This document shows, piece after piece, positions 21,804 to 29,915 of a stretch of DNA of 45,159 nt. Within the stretch, counting starts at the first letter, position 1, and each line of letters opens with the position of its first letter. The DNA is from Streptomyces soli. Lineage in GTDB: Bacteria; Actinomycetota; Actinomycetes; Streptomycetales; Streptomycetaceae. Made by a program: the position numbers and the translations under genes. The stretch is taken from positions 1 to 45,159 of the forward strand of contig NZ_RJVR01000359.1 of assembly GCF_003999195.1 (NCBI RefSeq), read 5' to 3'. Under the pieces are notes generated by a model, which saw only the letters and a program-made list of their open reading frames with translations, searched no databases and was not told the DNA's origin.

Positions 21804-23495
21804 TCACCCGCCGAGCAGTTCCCGCACCCGGTCGGCGCCCACTGCGAGCAGCAGCGTGGGCAGCCGGGGCCCGGTGTCCCGCCCGACCAGCAGCTTGTAG
21901 AGCAGCGCGAAGAACGACCGCTGCGCCACCTTCAGCTCGGGTGTCGGCTTGACGTCCGGCTCCAGGCCGGCCTGGATCTTGGGCACCGCGTAGACGAGCG
22001 TCGTCAGCCCGTCCAGCGACCGGTGCTCGTCCAGGCCGTCGACCAGCAGCTTCAGCGCCTGCCGGTCGCTGTCCGACAGCGCCGCGAGCGTCTCTCGGTC
22101 CGGCTCGGTCCGCACCTGCGTACGGTTCTCGGGCTCGACGTGGGTGTTGACCCAGTTCACCGCGCAGTCCAGCCGCGGCCGTGCCTCGTCCAGCGAGCCG
22201 AGCGGGTGCTCGGGGTCGAAATCGCGCAGGATGCGGAGCGTCTGCTTCTCGTCCCCGGTGGTGATGTCGACGACCGACGCGAGCGTACGGAAGGGCAGCT
22301 TGCGCGGCGTCGTCGGCAGCACGCCGGACGCGGTTCCTGCGGCGCGCGAGTGGACCGCGACATCGACCGGGGCGGCCGTTCCGGCCTCGATCTTGCGCTC
22401 GAGGGCGTCCCACTCGTCGTACGTACGGGAGATCTCGTCGCCGAAGGAGATGTTGAAGGCCTGGTTCGGCCGCCGACGGGCGTACAGCCAGCGCAGCAGC
22501 TGCGGCTCCATGATCTGCAGGGCGTCCGCAGCGACCGGCACCCCGCCCTTGGAGCTGCTCATCTTGGCCATTCCGCTGATGCCGACGAAGGCGTACATCG
22601 GGCCGATGGGCGGCTCGGCGCCGAAGATCTCGCGGACGAGCTGGCTGCCGACGGTGAAGCTGGAGCCCGGCGAGGAGTGGTCGACACCGGACGGCTCGAA
22701 GTCCACACCCTTGAAGGCCCAGCGCATCGGCCAGTCGACCTTCCAGACCAGCTTGCCTCGGTTGAACTCGCTCAGCCGCACCGTCTCGGAGTGCCCGCAC
22801 GCCTGGCAGGTGTAGGTCAGCTCGGTCGTCTCGTCGTCGTACGAGGTGACCGTCGTCAGGTCGCGGTCGCAGTTCGAGCAGTACGGCTTGTACGGGAAGT
22901 ACTCGGCGGCGTCGGCGGCCGGCGCGGCGTCCTCGTCGTCCTGCTCCGTCTCGGGCTTCTTCTTCGTCCGGTAGCGGCCGAGCACCTCGTCGATGCGGCG
23001 CCGCTCGCGCATGGCGAGCAGGATCTGCTCGCGGTAGGTGCCGGACAGGTACTCGTGGGTCTGGCTGATCTCGGTGACCTCGACGCCCAGCGTCTTCAGC
23101 GCGGCCCGGAAGGGCGCCTTGAAGTGGTCGGACCAGGTCTCGTACTCACTTCCCTCTGGAGCCGGGACGGAGGTCAGGGGCTTGCCGATGTGCTCGGCGA
23201 AGGTGGGGGTGCCCCCGGCGGAGCCAGGGGGAGGTTCGTAACCGGCCGGGACCTTGCGGTAACGGTCGAAGTCGTCCCAGGAAAGGATGTGCTCGCACGG
23301 CACCCCCCGGCGCTTGATCTCGTCCGCCACAAGGTGCGGGACCATGATCTCGCGCAGGTTGCCGAGGTGGATCGGCCCTGAGGGGCTGATCCCGGATGCG
23401 ACGATGACCTTTTTGCCCGGGGCCCGCCGCTCGGCTTCCGCGATGACGTCGTCCGCGAAGCGGGCGACCCAGTCGGCCTCGGTGCTCTGAGCCAC
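21804..23495 (-). CDS. lysS: Lysyl-tRNA synthetase, class I
   Basis: A 563-residue class I (archaeal-type) LysRS that charges tRNA-Lys. The HIGH-like site is SPSGPIHLGNLRE (about 38-49) and the KMSKS-like site is AKMSSSKGG (about 310). A Zn-finger-like CSNCDRDL...CQACGHS lies between them, as in class I enzymes. Streptomycetes typically have this class rather than class II. An unusual stretch PPPGSAGGTPT at residues 88-98 follows RKVPAGYE and is encoded by a 33-bp copy of a repeat found in intergenic DNA nearby. It sits in a loop near the active site and appears to be a recent in-frame insertion. GTG start at 23495; divergent from argS. Confidence 0.92.
   Translation of the reverse strand: MAQSTEADWVARFADDVIAEAERRAPGKKVIVASGISPSGPIHLGNLREIMVPHLVADEIKRRGVPCEHILSWDDFDRYRKVPAGYEPPPGSAGGTPTFAEHIGKPLTSVPAPEGSEYETWSDHFKAPFRAALKTLGVEVTEISQTHEYLSGTYREQILLAMRERRRIDEVLGRYRTKKKPETEQDDEDAAPAADAAEYFPYKPYCSNCDRDLTTVTSYDDETTELTYTCQACGHSETVRLSEFNRGKLVWKVDWPMRWAFKGVDFEPSGVDHSSPGSSFTVGSQLVREIFGAEPPIGPMYAFVGISGMAKMSSSKGGVPVAADALQIMEPQLLRWLYARRRPNQAFNISFGDEISRTYDEWDALERKIEAGTAAPVDVAVHSRAAGTASGVLPTTPRKLPFRTLASVVDITTGDEKQTLRILRDFDPEHPLGSLDEARPRLDCAVNWVNTHVEPENRTQVRTEPDRETLAALSDSDRQALKLLVDGLDEHRSLDGLTTLVYAVPKIQAGLEPDVKPTPELKVAQRSFFALLYKLLVGRDTGPRLPTLLLAVGADRVRELLGG
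23202..23234. repeat. 33-bp palindromic repeat unit inserted in lysS
   Basis: The 33 bases match the reverse complement of intergenic units at 26385-26417 and 27912-27944 at 31 of 33 positions each. A shorter relative lies at about 28185-28213. Thirty-three bases equals eleven codons, so the reading frame is preserved. The unit is dominated by GGGGGTGCCCCC and AGCCAGGGGGAGG. Confidence 0.8.
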
Positions 23496-23519
23496 TGTCT
23501 CGACTTCCTTCCAGAGGTT

Positions 23520-23635
23520 TAGGGCCTGTCCGGCGGATCATGGCCGGGTCCGCGGCGTCTGGCACGGCGCCTTGCGATGCACCGCACCTGGGGGAGCCGC
23601 GGCCTATCCGACCCTGATCCGCCGGACAGGCCCTA
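23520..23635. mobile_element. Terminal-inverted-repeat element, copy 1 (116 bp, MITE-like)
   Basis: Perfect 21-bp terminal inverted repeats (left arm TAGGGCCTGTCCGGCGGATC plus A; right arm its reverse complement) bound an 74-bp non-coding interior containing GCGCCTTGCGAT. It lies between the divergent lysS and argS genes, likely affecting both promoters. No transposase is encoded, so it resembles a MITE or a large hairpin repeat. A second copy lies at 26319-26718. Confidence 0.7.
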
Positions 23636-23732
23636 GCGGGTACCCACCAATTGTCCCAGAGAATATTGGGTGGTAGCCGCGTGGGATACTGAGAATCGAT
23701 CTCAGCCCCCTCTCAGGAACGGCATCCATCCC

Positions 23733-25478
23733 ATGGCCTCGGTCCCTTCCCTTTCCGCCTCGATCCAGCAGCGCGTCGCTGACGCCCTCGGTGCCGACCC
23801 GCTGCTGCGACGTAGCGACCGGGCCGACTTCCAGGCCAATGGAGTACTGGGTCTGGCCAAGCGGAACAAGGCCAATCCGCGTGAGGTCGCCGCCCAGGTC
23901 GTGGAAGCCCTCCCCACTGGCGACGACGACGGCCTGATCGCCGCCATCGAGGTCTCGGGCCCCGGCTTCCTCAACATCACGGTCAGCGACGCCGCGATCA
24001 CCCGGACGCTCGCCGCCCGCGCCGCCGACGACCGGCTCGGCGTGCCCCTGAAGGCCGACCCCGGCACCACCGTGGTCGACTACGCGCAGCCGAACGTGGC
24101 GAAGGAAATGCACGTCGGCCACCTGCGGTCGTCCGTGATCGGTGACGCGATCACCAAGATCCTCGAGTTCGAGGGCGAAAAGGTGATCCGGCGGCACCAC
24201 ATCGGCGACTGGGGCACCCAGTTCGGCATGCTCGTCCAGTATCTGATCGAGCACCCGCACGAGCTGGACCACGAAGCCGGCGAGACGGCGGCGGGCGAGG
24301 AGTCGATGTCCCGCCTGGACCGTGTCTACAAGGCGTCGCGGAAGCTGTTCGACGCGGACGAGGACTTCAAGACCCGCAGCCGCAAGCGGGTCGTCGACCT
24401 CCAGGCCGGCGATCCCGAGACGCTGGCGCTGTGGCAGCGGTTCGTCGATGAGTCGAAGATCTACTTCTACTCGGTGTACGACAAGCTGGACATCGCCATC
24501 CGTGACGAGGACATCGTCGGCGAGTCCGGCTACAACGACATGCTCATCGAGACCTGCACGCTGCTGGAGGAGTCCGGCGTCGCTGTGCGCTCCAACGGCG
24601 CGCTGTGCGTGTTCTTCGACGACATCAAGGGCAAGGACGGCGAGCCGGTCCCGCTGATCGTCCAGAAGGCGGACGGCGGCTTCGGCTACGCCGCCACCGA
24701 CCTGTCCGCGATCCGCAACCGGACAGCCGACCTGCACGCCGACACCCTGCTCTATGTCGTCGACGCGCGGCAGGCCCTGCACTTCAAGATGGTCTTCGAG
24801 GCCGCGCGGCGGATCGGCTGGCTCACCGACGAGGTCACCGTCAAACACCTGCCCTTCGGCACAGTGCTGGGCAAGGACGGCAAGCCGCTGAAGACCCGTG
24901 AGGGTGTCTCCACCAAGCTGGAGGACCTGCTGGACGAGGCGGTCCAGCGGGCGGCCGTCGTCATCCGGGCGAAGAACGAGGAGCTGTCCGAGGAAGTGGT
25001 CGCGGCGCGCGCCGCCGAGGTCGGCATCGGCGCGATCAAGTACGCCGACCTGTCCACCTCGCTCGGCCGGGACTACGTCTTCGACCTCGACCGGATGGTC
25101 TCGCTCACCGGCGACACCAGCGTCTACCTCCAGTACGCCTACGCCCGTATCCGGTCGATCCTCCGCAAGGCGGGGGACGCGAAGCCGGCGGCGCACCCGG
25201 AGCTGCCGCTGGCGCCCGCCGAGCGGGCCCTCGGGCTGCTGCTCGACGAGTTCGGCAACACCCTCGCCGGTGTCGCGGAGACGTACGAGCCGCACAAGCT
25301 GGCCTCGTACCTCTACTCGGTGGCGTCCGCCCTCGCGACCTTCTACGAGCAGTGCCCGGTCCTGAAGGCCGACACCCCCGAGACCGTCGAGAACCGGCTC
25401 TTCCTCGCCGACCTCACCGGCCGCACCCTGCGGCAGGGCATGACGCTGCTGGGTATCCGCACGCCCGAGCAGCTCTAG
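23733..25478 (+). CDS. argS: Arginyl-tRNA synthetase
   Basis: A 581-residue class I ArgRS that charges tRNA-Arg; length is normal. The N-terminal tRNA D-loop recognition domain covers about residues 5-90. The HIGH motif region is VAKEMHVGHLRSSVIGD (about 125-140), and the catalytic loop replacing KMSKS is GTVLGKDGKPLKTREG, as usual for ArgRS. The C-terminal DALR anticodon-binding domain includes VYLQYAYARIRSIL and HKLASYLYSVASALATFYEQ. ATG 23733 begins the conserved N-terminal domain. It is divergent from lysS, and a candidate terminator follows the stop. Confidence 0.95.
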   Translation: MASVPSLSASIQQRVADALGADPLLRRSDRADFQANGVLGLAKRNKANPREVAAQVVEALPTGDDDGLIAAIEVSGPGFLNITVSDAAITRTLAARAADDRLGVPLKADPGTTVVDYAQPNVAKEMHVGHLRSSVIGDAITKILEFEGEKVIRRHHIGDWGTQFGMLVQYLIEHPHELDHEAGETAAGEESMSRLDRVYKASRKLFDADEDFKTRSRKRVVDLQAGDPETLALWQRFVDESKIYFYSVYDKLDIAIRDEDIVGESGYNDMLIETCTLLEESGVAVRSNGALCVFFDDIKGKDGEPVPLIVQKADGGFGYAATDLSAIRNRTADLHADTLLYVVDARQALHFKMVFEAARRIGWLTDEVTVKHLPFGTVLGKDGKPLKTREGVSTKLEDLLDEAVQRAAVVIRAKNEELSEEVVAARAAEVGIGAIKYADLSTSLGRDYVFDLDRMVSLTGDTSVYLQYAYARIRSILRKAGDAKPAAHPELPLAPAERALGLLLDEFGNTLAGVAETYEPHKLASYLYSVASALATFYEQCPVLKADTPETVENRLFLADLTGRTLRQGMTLLGIRTPEQL

Positions 25479-25487
25479 GGCCTGGGG

Positions 25488-25517
25488 GGGCGGGCCGCCG
25501 TTGTCAGTGGCCCGCCC
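25488..25517 (+). terminator. Candidate argS terminator
   Basis: A perfect 9-bp stem GGGCGGGCC / GGCCCGCCC with a 12-nt loop lies 10 bp after the argS stop. There is no T-tract. It is also close to the start of the next gene, so read-through into that gene is possible. Confidence 0.5.
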
Positions 25518-25531
25518 TACAGTCATGCGGT

Positions 25532-26314
25532 ATGGCGATGCTTCCCAACCCCCTGCCCCAGCTGGCCGATGACCCGACCGGCCACTCCCTCGGGCTCCAA
25601 CTGCCGCCCGGCAGCGTCCTCGACACCCCCGAGCAGCCCGCCCTGCTCTGGTACGCGGACGAGCCGGCCGCCCCCGATTCCTGGTCGCGGCTGCTGCCCG
25701 CGCGGATGGCCGCCGGGCTCCAGCCGGTGCTGGTCGACCTCGAGGACCAGCCGCTGGAGGAGTGGGGGCTCGACCCCGACGCGATGTCCTACCCCGGCGA
25801 ACACGATCCCGACGATGTCCTGGCCGAGCTGTGGGAGTACGACGAGGACTTCGTGGACGAGGACTGGCCCGGCCTGGCGCCGGCTCAGCAGCCGGCCGCC
25901 GGCACCGAACCCGACGCCAGGGCAACGGAGATCGCGGCCGCCCTCGTCCGGGACAAGTGGTCCAGCGACCTCCGCCCGGCCCTGGTCCACGCCCGCCGCA
26001 GCGCCGACATACCCGCCGCCCTCGGCTGGTACGGCCCCGTCAACCACGAGAACGACGTCGCCCGGCTCTCCGCCGTCCTGCGCTCCTGGGAGGACCGCTT
26101 CGGCATACGCGTCGTCGCCATCGGCTTCGACCAGCTCGTCGTCTCCGTCGGCGCCCCACCGAAGACCCTGGACGACGCCGAGGCCGTCGCCGCCGAGCAC
26201 TACTCCTTCTGCCCCGACAACATCACCCAGGGCGACCGGGATTACGACACCCTGCGCGCCTACGCCGAACACGCCGTCCTGGGGAAGGACTTCTGGCGCT
26301 TCTGGTGGGACTGA
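25532..26314 (+). CDS. DUF4253 domain protein
   Basis: A 260-residue soluble protein of the DUF4253 group, defined by its C-terminal half: WYGPVNHENDVARLSAVLRS, WEDRFGIRVVAIGFDQL, the PPKTLDDAEAVAAEHYSFCP stretch and the end FWRFWWD. The N-terminal half is acidic (YPGEHDPDDVLAELWEYDED). Function is unknown, although the family is common in actinobacteria and some members adjoin immunity-type genes. ATG 25532 is used; ATG 25538 is a close alternative. It lies 53 bp after argS. A terminal-inverted-repeat element begins 5 bp after its stop. Confidence 0.8.
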   Translation: MAMLPNPLPQLADDPTGHSLGLQLPPGSVLDTPEQPALLWYADEPAAPDSWSRLLPARMAAGLQPVLVDLEDQPLEEWGLDPDAMSYPGEHDPDDVLAELWEYDEDFVDEDWPGLAPAQQPAAGTEPDARATEIAAALVRDKWSSDLRPALVHARRSADIPAALGWYGPVNHENDVARLSAVLRSWEDRFGIRVVAIGFDQLVVSVGAPPKTLDDAEAVAAEHYSFCPDNITQGDRDYDTLRAYAEHAVLGKDFWRFWWD

Positions 26315-26318
26315 GCTT

Positions 26319-26718
26319 TAGGGCCTGTCCGGCTGATCTCCGTGGCGTCGCGTGCCTCCCCCAGCCTGGCGGCTGGGTGGGGGTCCTCCCCCTGGCTTCG
26401 CCGGGGGGACCCCCACCGGCCGAAGGCTGGTGGGGGTCCCCCCGGACGGAGTCCGGGGGAGAGTGCCCACAGGCACCAGCGCTCGCGGCGTTGCCGAAAT
26501 GCCCTAGTAGCTCTCCCCCAGCCTTCGGCCGGGAGGTACCCCCACCCCCAAGCTCTCGGCTTCGCTCGAGCAGGGGGGACCCCCATCGAGGGCACTCTCC
26601 CCCAGACTCCGTCCGGGGGTGCCCCCAGCGCCTTGCGATCGCAGGTGCCGCTGCGGACATCAGCCGCTGGCGCGGCGGGCCGCTCCTTCTCCCACGGAGA
26701 TCGGCCGGACAGGCCCTA
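26319..26718. mobile_element. Terminal-inverted-repeat element, copy 2 (400 bp, with nested palindromes)
   Basis: The 27-bp ends (26319-26345 and 26692-26718) are inverted repeats with a single mismatch and share TAGGGCCTGTCCGGC with copy 1 at 23520. The interior shares GCGCCTTGCGAT (26628-26639) with copy 1 but also holds about 280 bp of C/G-run palindromes, among them the 33-bp unit at 26385-26417. No credible ORF is present. The layout suggests a short element that received nested palindromic repeats. It fills the gap between the convergent DUF4253 and hemB genes. Confidence 0.65.
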
Positions 26719-26723
26719 GCGCT

Positions 26724-27719
26724 TCAGCCGAGCCGCCGGGCGACCTCGGTCGCCCAGTAGGTCAGGATCATGTTCGCGCCGGCGCGGCGGATGCCCGTCA
26801 GTGTCTCCATGATCGCCCGGTCACGGTCGATCCAGCCGTTGGCGGCGGCCGCCTCGATCATCGAGTACTCCCCGCTGATCTGGTAGGCCGCCACCGGCAC
26901 GTCCACCGACTCCGCGACCTTCGCCAGCACGTCCAGATACGGCATCGCGGGCTTCACCATCACCATGTCCGCGCCCTCGGCCAGATCCAGGGCCAGCTCG
27001 CGCATCGACTCCCGGAGGTTCGCCGGGTCCTGCTGATACGTCTTCCGGTCGCCCTGCAGCGACGACCCGACGGCCTCCCGGAAGGGCCCGTAGAAAGCCG
27101 ACGCGTACTTCGCGGTGTACGCGAGGATGCTCACGTCCTGGTATCCGGCGCCGTCCAGTGCCTCCCGGATCACCCGGACCTGGCCGTCCATCATGCCGCT
27201 CGGGCCGACCACATGGGCGCCCGCGTCCGCCTGGACCCGGGCCATCTCGGCGTACCGGAGCAGCGTCGCGTCATTGTCGACCCGGCCGGCGGCATCCAGT
27301 ACGCCGCAGTGGCCGTGGTCGGTGTGCTCGTCCAGGCAGAGGTCGGACATGACCACGATCGCGTCGCCGACCTCGCTGATGACATCCCGGATCGCCACCT
27401 GCAGGATCCCGTCCGGGTCCGTCCCCGGCGTACCCACGGCATCCTTCTTCGCATCCTCCGGCACCCCGAACAGCATGAGCCCGCCCACGCCCGCCTCGGC
27501 CGCCTCCGCGGCCGCCTTCCGCAGCGTGTCCCTCGAGTGCTGTACGACCCCCGGCATCGCGCTGATCGGCACGGGCTCGCTCACGCCCTCCCGCACGAAC
27601 ATCGGCAGGATCAGCTCCGCCGGATGCAGCCGCGTCTCCGCCACCATCCGCCGCATCGCCGGGCCCACCCGCAACCGCCTCGGCCGCGCCCCCGGAAACT
27701 CGCCGTACCCGCTGCCCAT
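26724..27719 (-). CDS. hemB: Delta-aminolevulinic acid dehydratase (porphobilinogen synthase)
   Basis: A 331-residue HemB that condenses two 5-aminolevulinate molecules to porphobilinogen. The two Schiff-base lysines are in AYTAKYASAFYG and MVKPAMPYLD. The metal loop reads SDLCLDEHTDHGHCG: Cys128 and Cys138 are kept, but the middle ligand of the zinc triad (Cys in E. coli) is Asp130, so metal use may differ from the classical zinc enzyme. ATG 27719 begins the conserved N-terminus (FPGARPRRLRVGPAMRRMVA). It follows hemD on the same strand but is separated from it by 552 bp of repeat-rich DNA, so independent expression is possible. Confidence 0.93.
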   Translation of the reverse strand: MGSGYGEFPGARPRRLRVGPAMRRMVAETRLHPAELILPMFVREGVSEPVPISAMPGVVQHSRDTLRKAAAEAAEAGVGGLMLFGVPEDAKKDAVGTPGTDPDGILQVAIRDVISEVGDAIVVMSDLCLDEHTDHGHCGVLDAAGRVDNDATLLRYAEMARVQADAGAHVVGPSGMMDGQVRVIREALDGAGYQDVSILAYTAKYASAFYGPFREAVGSSLQGDRKTYQQDPANLRESMRELALDLAEGADMVMVKPAMPYLDVLAKVAESVDVPVAAYQISGEYSMIEAAAANGWIDRDRAIMETLTGIRRAGANMILTYWATEVARRLG

Positions 27720-28271
27720 CGCTCCGCCTACCTCTGCCTCACACCACGCTTCCCTGTCATCCCACGGTACGCCCGTCCTACCCGCCCTTTTGCCGACGCC
27801 GTGCCGGGTCCGATCCTTCACGCCGTGCTCGCACCGCTCGGCCCCAGGGGAGCCTCTCGGGCTTCGCCCGGCTGCGCCGAACTCTCCCCCAGACTCCGTC
27901 TGGGTGGGGGTCCTCCCCCTGGCTTCGCCGGGGGTACCCCCACCGGCCGAAGGCTGGTGGGGGTACCCCCGGACGGAGTCTGGGGGAGAGTGCCCCCTCC
28001 GCCGTGCCGGGGGCACCGCCCCGTGCCTGGTGTCGTCGGCTGGGCGCGGGCCCGTGGCCGGTGAGCTTTCCCCCACCCCGCCCCTTCCCGAAACCAGGGG
28101 CGCTGCCCCTGGACCCCGGACGCGTGCGTTGTTCGGTGCCGGTCCGTGGCCGCTTAGAACCAGCCCGTCCGGCGTTTGAGGACCTGGGGGTGCCCCCGGC
28201 GACGCTGGGGGAGGATCTGGGGGTGGGGGTCCTGGTTTCGGGAAGGGGCGGGGGTCAACCGCCCGATGCAG
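27720..28271. repeat. Gene-free, palindrome-rich gap between hemD and hemB
   Basis: These 552 bp contain no convincing gene. At 27884-27988, nested inverted repeats occur: outer arms CTCCCCCAGACTCCGTC / GACGGAGTCTGGGGGAG (17 bp, perfect) enclose CCGGGGGTACCCCCACC / GGTGGGGGTACCCCCGG. The block is a near-copy of 26385-26470. Another G-run unit lies at about 28185-28230, preceded by CAGCCCGTCCGGCGTTTGAG, similar to a stretch at 41748. HemB transcription may start within this gap. Confidence 0.75.
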
Positions 28272-29915
28272 TCAGACGCGGGCGCGGCGCCGGGAGCCGG
28301 GGCGGCGTTCGCTGGGGCGGGTGACGGGGTCGCCGGCGGCGACGGCGGAGTCACGGCGCCGGGTGCCGAAGTCCGCGAGGGCCTGGGCGAGCGCCTCCAC
28401 GGACGGCTCCGGCGACATCACGTCAACCCGCAGCCCATGCTCCTCCGCCGTCTTCGCGGTCGCAGGACCGATGCACGCAATGACGGTCACATTGTGCGGC
28501 TTACCCGCGATACCGACCAGATTCCGCACCGTACTCGACGAAGTGAACAGCACCGCGTCGAACCCGCCACCCTTGATCGCCTCGCGCGTGTCCGCCGGCG
28601 GCGGCGACGCCCGCACCGTGCGGTAGGCGGTGACGTCGTCGACCTCCCACCCGAGCTCGACGAGCCCCGCGACCAGCGTTTCGGTCGCGATGTCGGCGCG
28701 CGGAAGGAACACCCGGTCGATCGGATCGAAAACGGGGTCGTAAGGAGGCCAGTCCTCCAGCAGCCCCGCCGCCGACTGCTCACCACTCGGCACGAGGTCC
28801 GGCTTGACGCCGAACTCGACCAGCGACTTCGCCGTCGACTCGCCCACCGCGGCGACCTTTATCCCGGCGAAGGCGCGCGCGTCGAGCCCGTACTCCTCGA
28901 ACTTCTCGCGCACCGCCTTGACGGCATTCACCGACGTGAAAGCGATCCACTCATAGCGCCCCGTCACGAGCCCCTTCACGGCCCGCTCCATCTGCTGCGG
29001 CGTACGCGGCGGTTCAACGGCGATCGTCGGCACCTCTTGCGGCACGGCGCCGTAGGACCGGAGCTGGTCCGACAGGGACGCGGCCTGCTCCTTGGTCCTC
29101 GGGACGAGGACCTTCCACCCGAAGAGCGGCTTGGTCTCGAACCAGGAGAGCTGCTCGCGCCGCTCCACGGTCCGCTCGCCGACGACGGCTATCGCCGCGA
29201 TCGGCCCCTCGGGCGTGGGGAGGGCCTTGGTGGCCTTGAGCTCGGCGGCGATGCTTGCGAGCGTGGCGGTCCACGTACGCTGCCGGGTCGTGGTCCCGGC
29301 GACGGTCACCGACAGCGGGGTGTCGGGCTTACGCCCGGCGGAGACCAGCTCGGCTGCGGCGGCGGCTACGGTCTGCAGGGTCGTGGAGACGACCAGCGTG
29401 GCGTCACTCGCGCCCGCCTCGGTCCAGCTCCGCGAGCCCGCGCTGGACGCGTCGAGGAAACGTACGTCGCCGCTCAGCGGGACACCGGCGTACGCCGGGA
29501 CACCCACGGCCGCGGCGACGCCCGGCACCACCTCGAAGGGGATGCCGGCGCGGGCGCAGGCGAGCATCTCCTCGGCGGCGCCGCCGTCGAGGCCGGGGTC
29601 GCCTGCGATCGCACGGACGACCCGCTTGCCGGTGCGCGCGGACGCCATGAAAAGCTGGGTAGCGACGGCGGACGCGTCCATCGCGCCCTCGCCGGGCGTG
29701 GGTTCGGCCGTGTCCACGCCTGCCCTGGCGTGCGCGCGTACGACGTCGAGGACGTGCGGGTCGGCGATCAGCAGATCGGCGCCGGCCAGAGCCTCGACTG
29801 CCCGTAGGGTCAGCAGTCCGGGATCTCCCGGTCCGGCACCGAGGAAGGTGACGTGTCCGCAGGCGGGACTCTTGGTCCCGGAGGTCGTGGTCGCCGCGGC
29901 GGCGGTGGGGCTCAA
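28272..29915 (-). CDS. hemD: Fused uroporphyrinogen-III methyltransferase-like / uroporphyrinogen-III synthase
   Basis: A 547-residue two-domain protein. Residues of about 20-260 form a SUMT/CobA-type methyltransferase domain (LGAGPGDPGLLTLRAVEAL; VVPGVAAAVGVPAYAGVPLS). Residues of about 270-520 form the HemD synthase that closes the tetrapyrrole ring (GWKVLVPRTKEQAASLSDQL; FTSVNAVKAV; FTSSSTVRNL; CIGPATAKTAEEHGL). The second SUMT glycine loop, usually GGDPFVFGRGGEE, here reads AGDPGLDGGAAEE, so methylation activity is doubtful, while the synthase part looks intact. TTG 29915 overlaps the hemC stop (TTGA), showing translational coupling. Part of rex-hemA-hemC-hemD. Confidence 0.88.
   Translation of the reverse strand: MSPTAAAATTTSGTKSPACGHVTFLGAGPGDPGLLTLRAVEALAGADLLIADPHVLDVVRAHARAGVDTAEPTPGEGAMDASAVATQLFMASARTGKRVVRAIAGDPGLDGGAAEEMLACARAGIPFEVVPGVAAAVGVPAYAGVPLSGDVRFLDASSAGSRSWTEAGASDATLVVSTTLQTVAAAAAELVSAGRKPDTPLSVTVAGTTTRQRTWTATLASIAAELKATKALPTPEGPIAAIAVVGERTVERREQLSWFETKPLFGWKVLVPRTKEQAASLSDQLRSYGAVPQEVPTIAVEPPRTPQQMERAVKGLVTGRYEWIAFTSVNAVKAVREKFEEYGLDARAFAGIKVAAVGESTAKSLVEFGVKPDLVPSGEQSAAGLLEDWPPYDPVFDPIDRVFLPRADIATETLVAGLVELGWEVDDVTAYRTVRASPPPADTREAIKGGGFDAVLFTSSSTVRNLVGIAGKPHNVTVIACIGPATAKTAEEHGLRVDVMSPEPSVEALAQALADFGTRRRDSAVAAGDPVTRPSERRPGSRRRARV

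Noticed and set aside
23604..25925. Long minus-strand frame of 773 codons
   Set aside because: It is antisense to argS, whose motifs and codon bias are unambiguous.
26340..26700. Possible CRISPR array
   Set aside because: The repeats are palindromic G/C runs of uneven length and spacing with no regular spacers and no cas genes.
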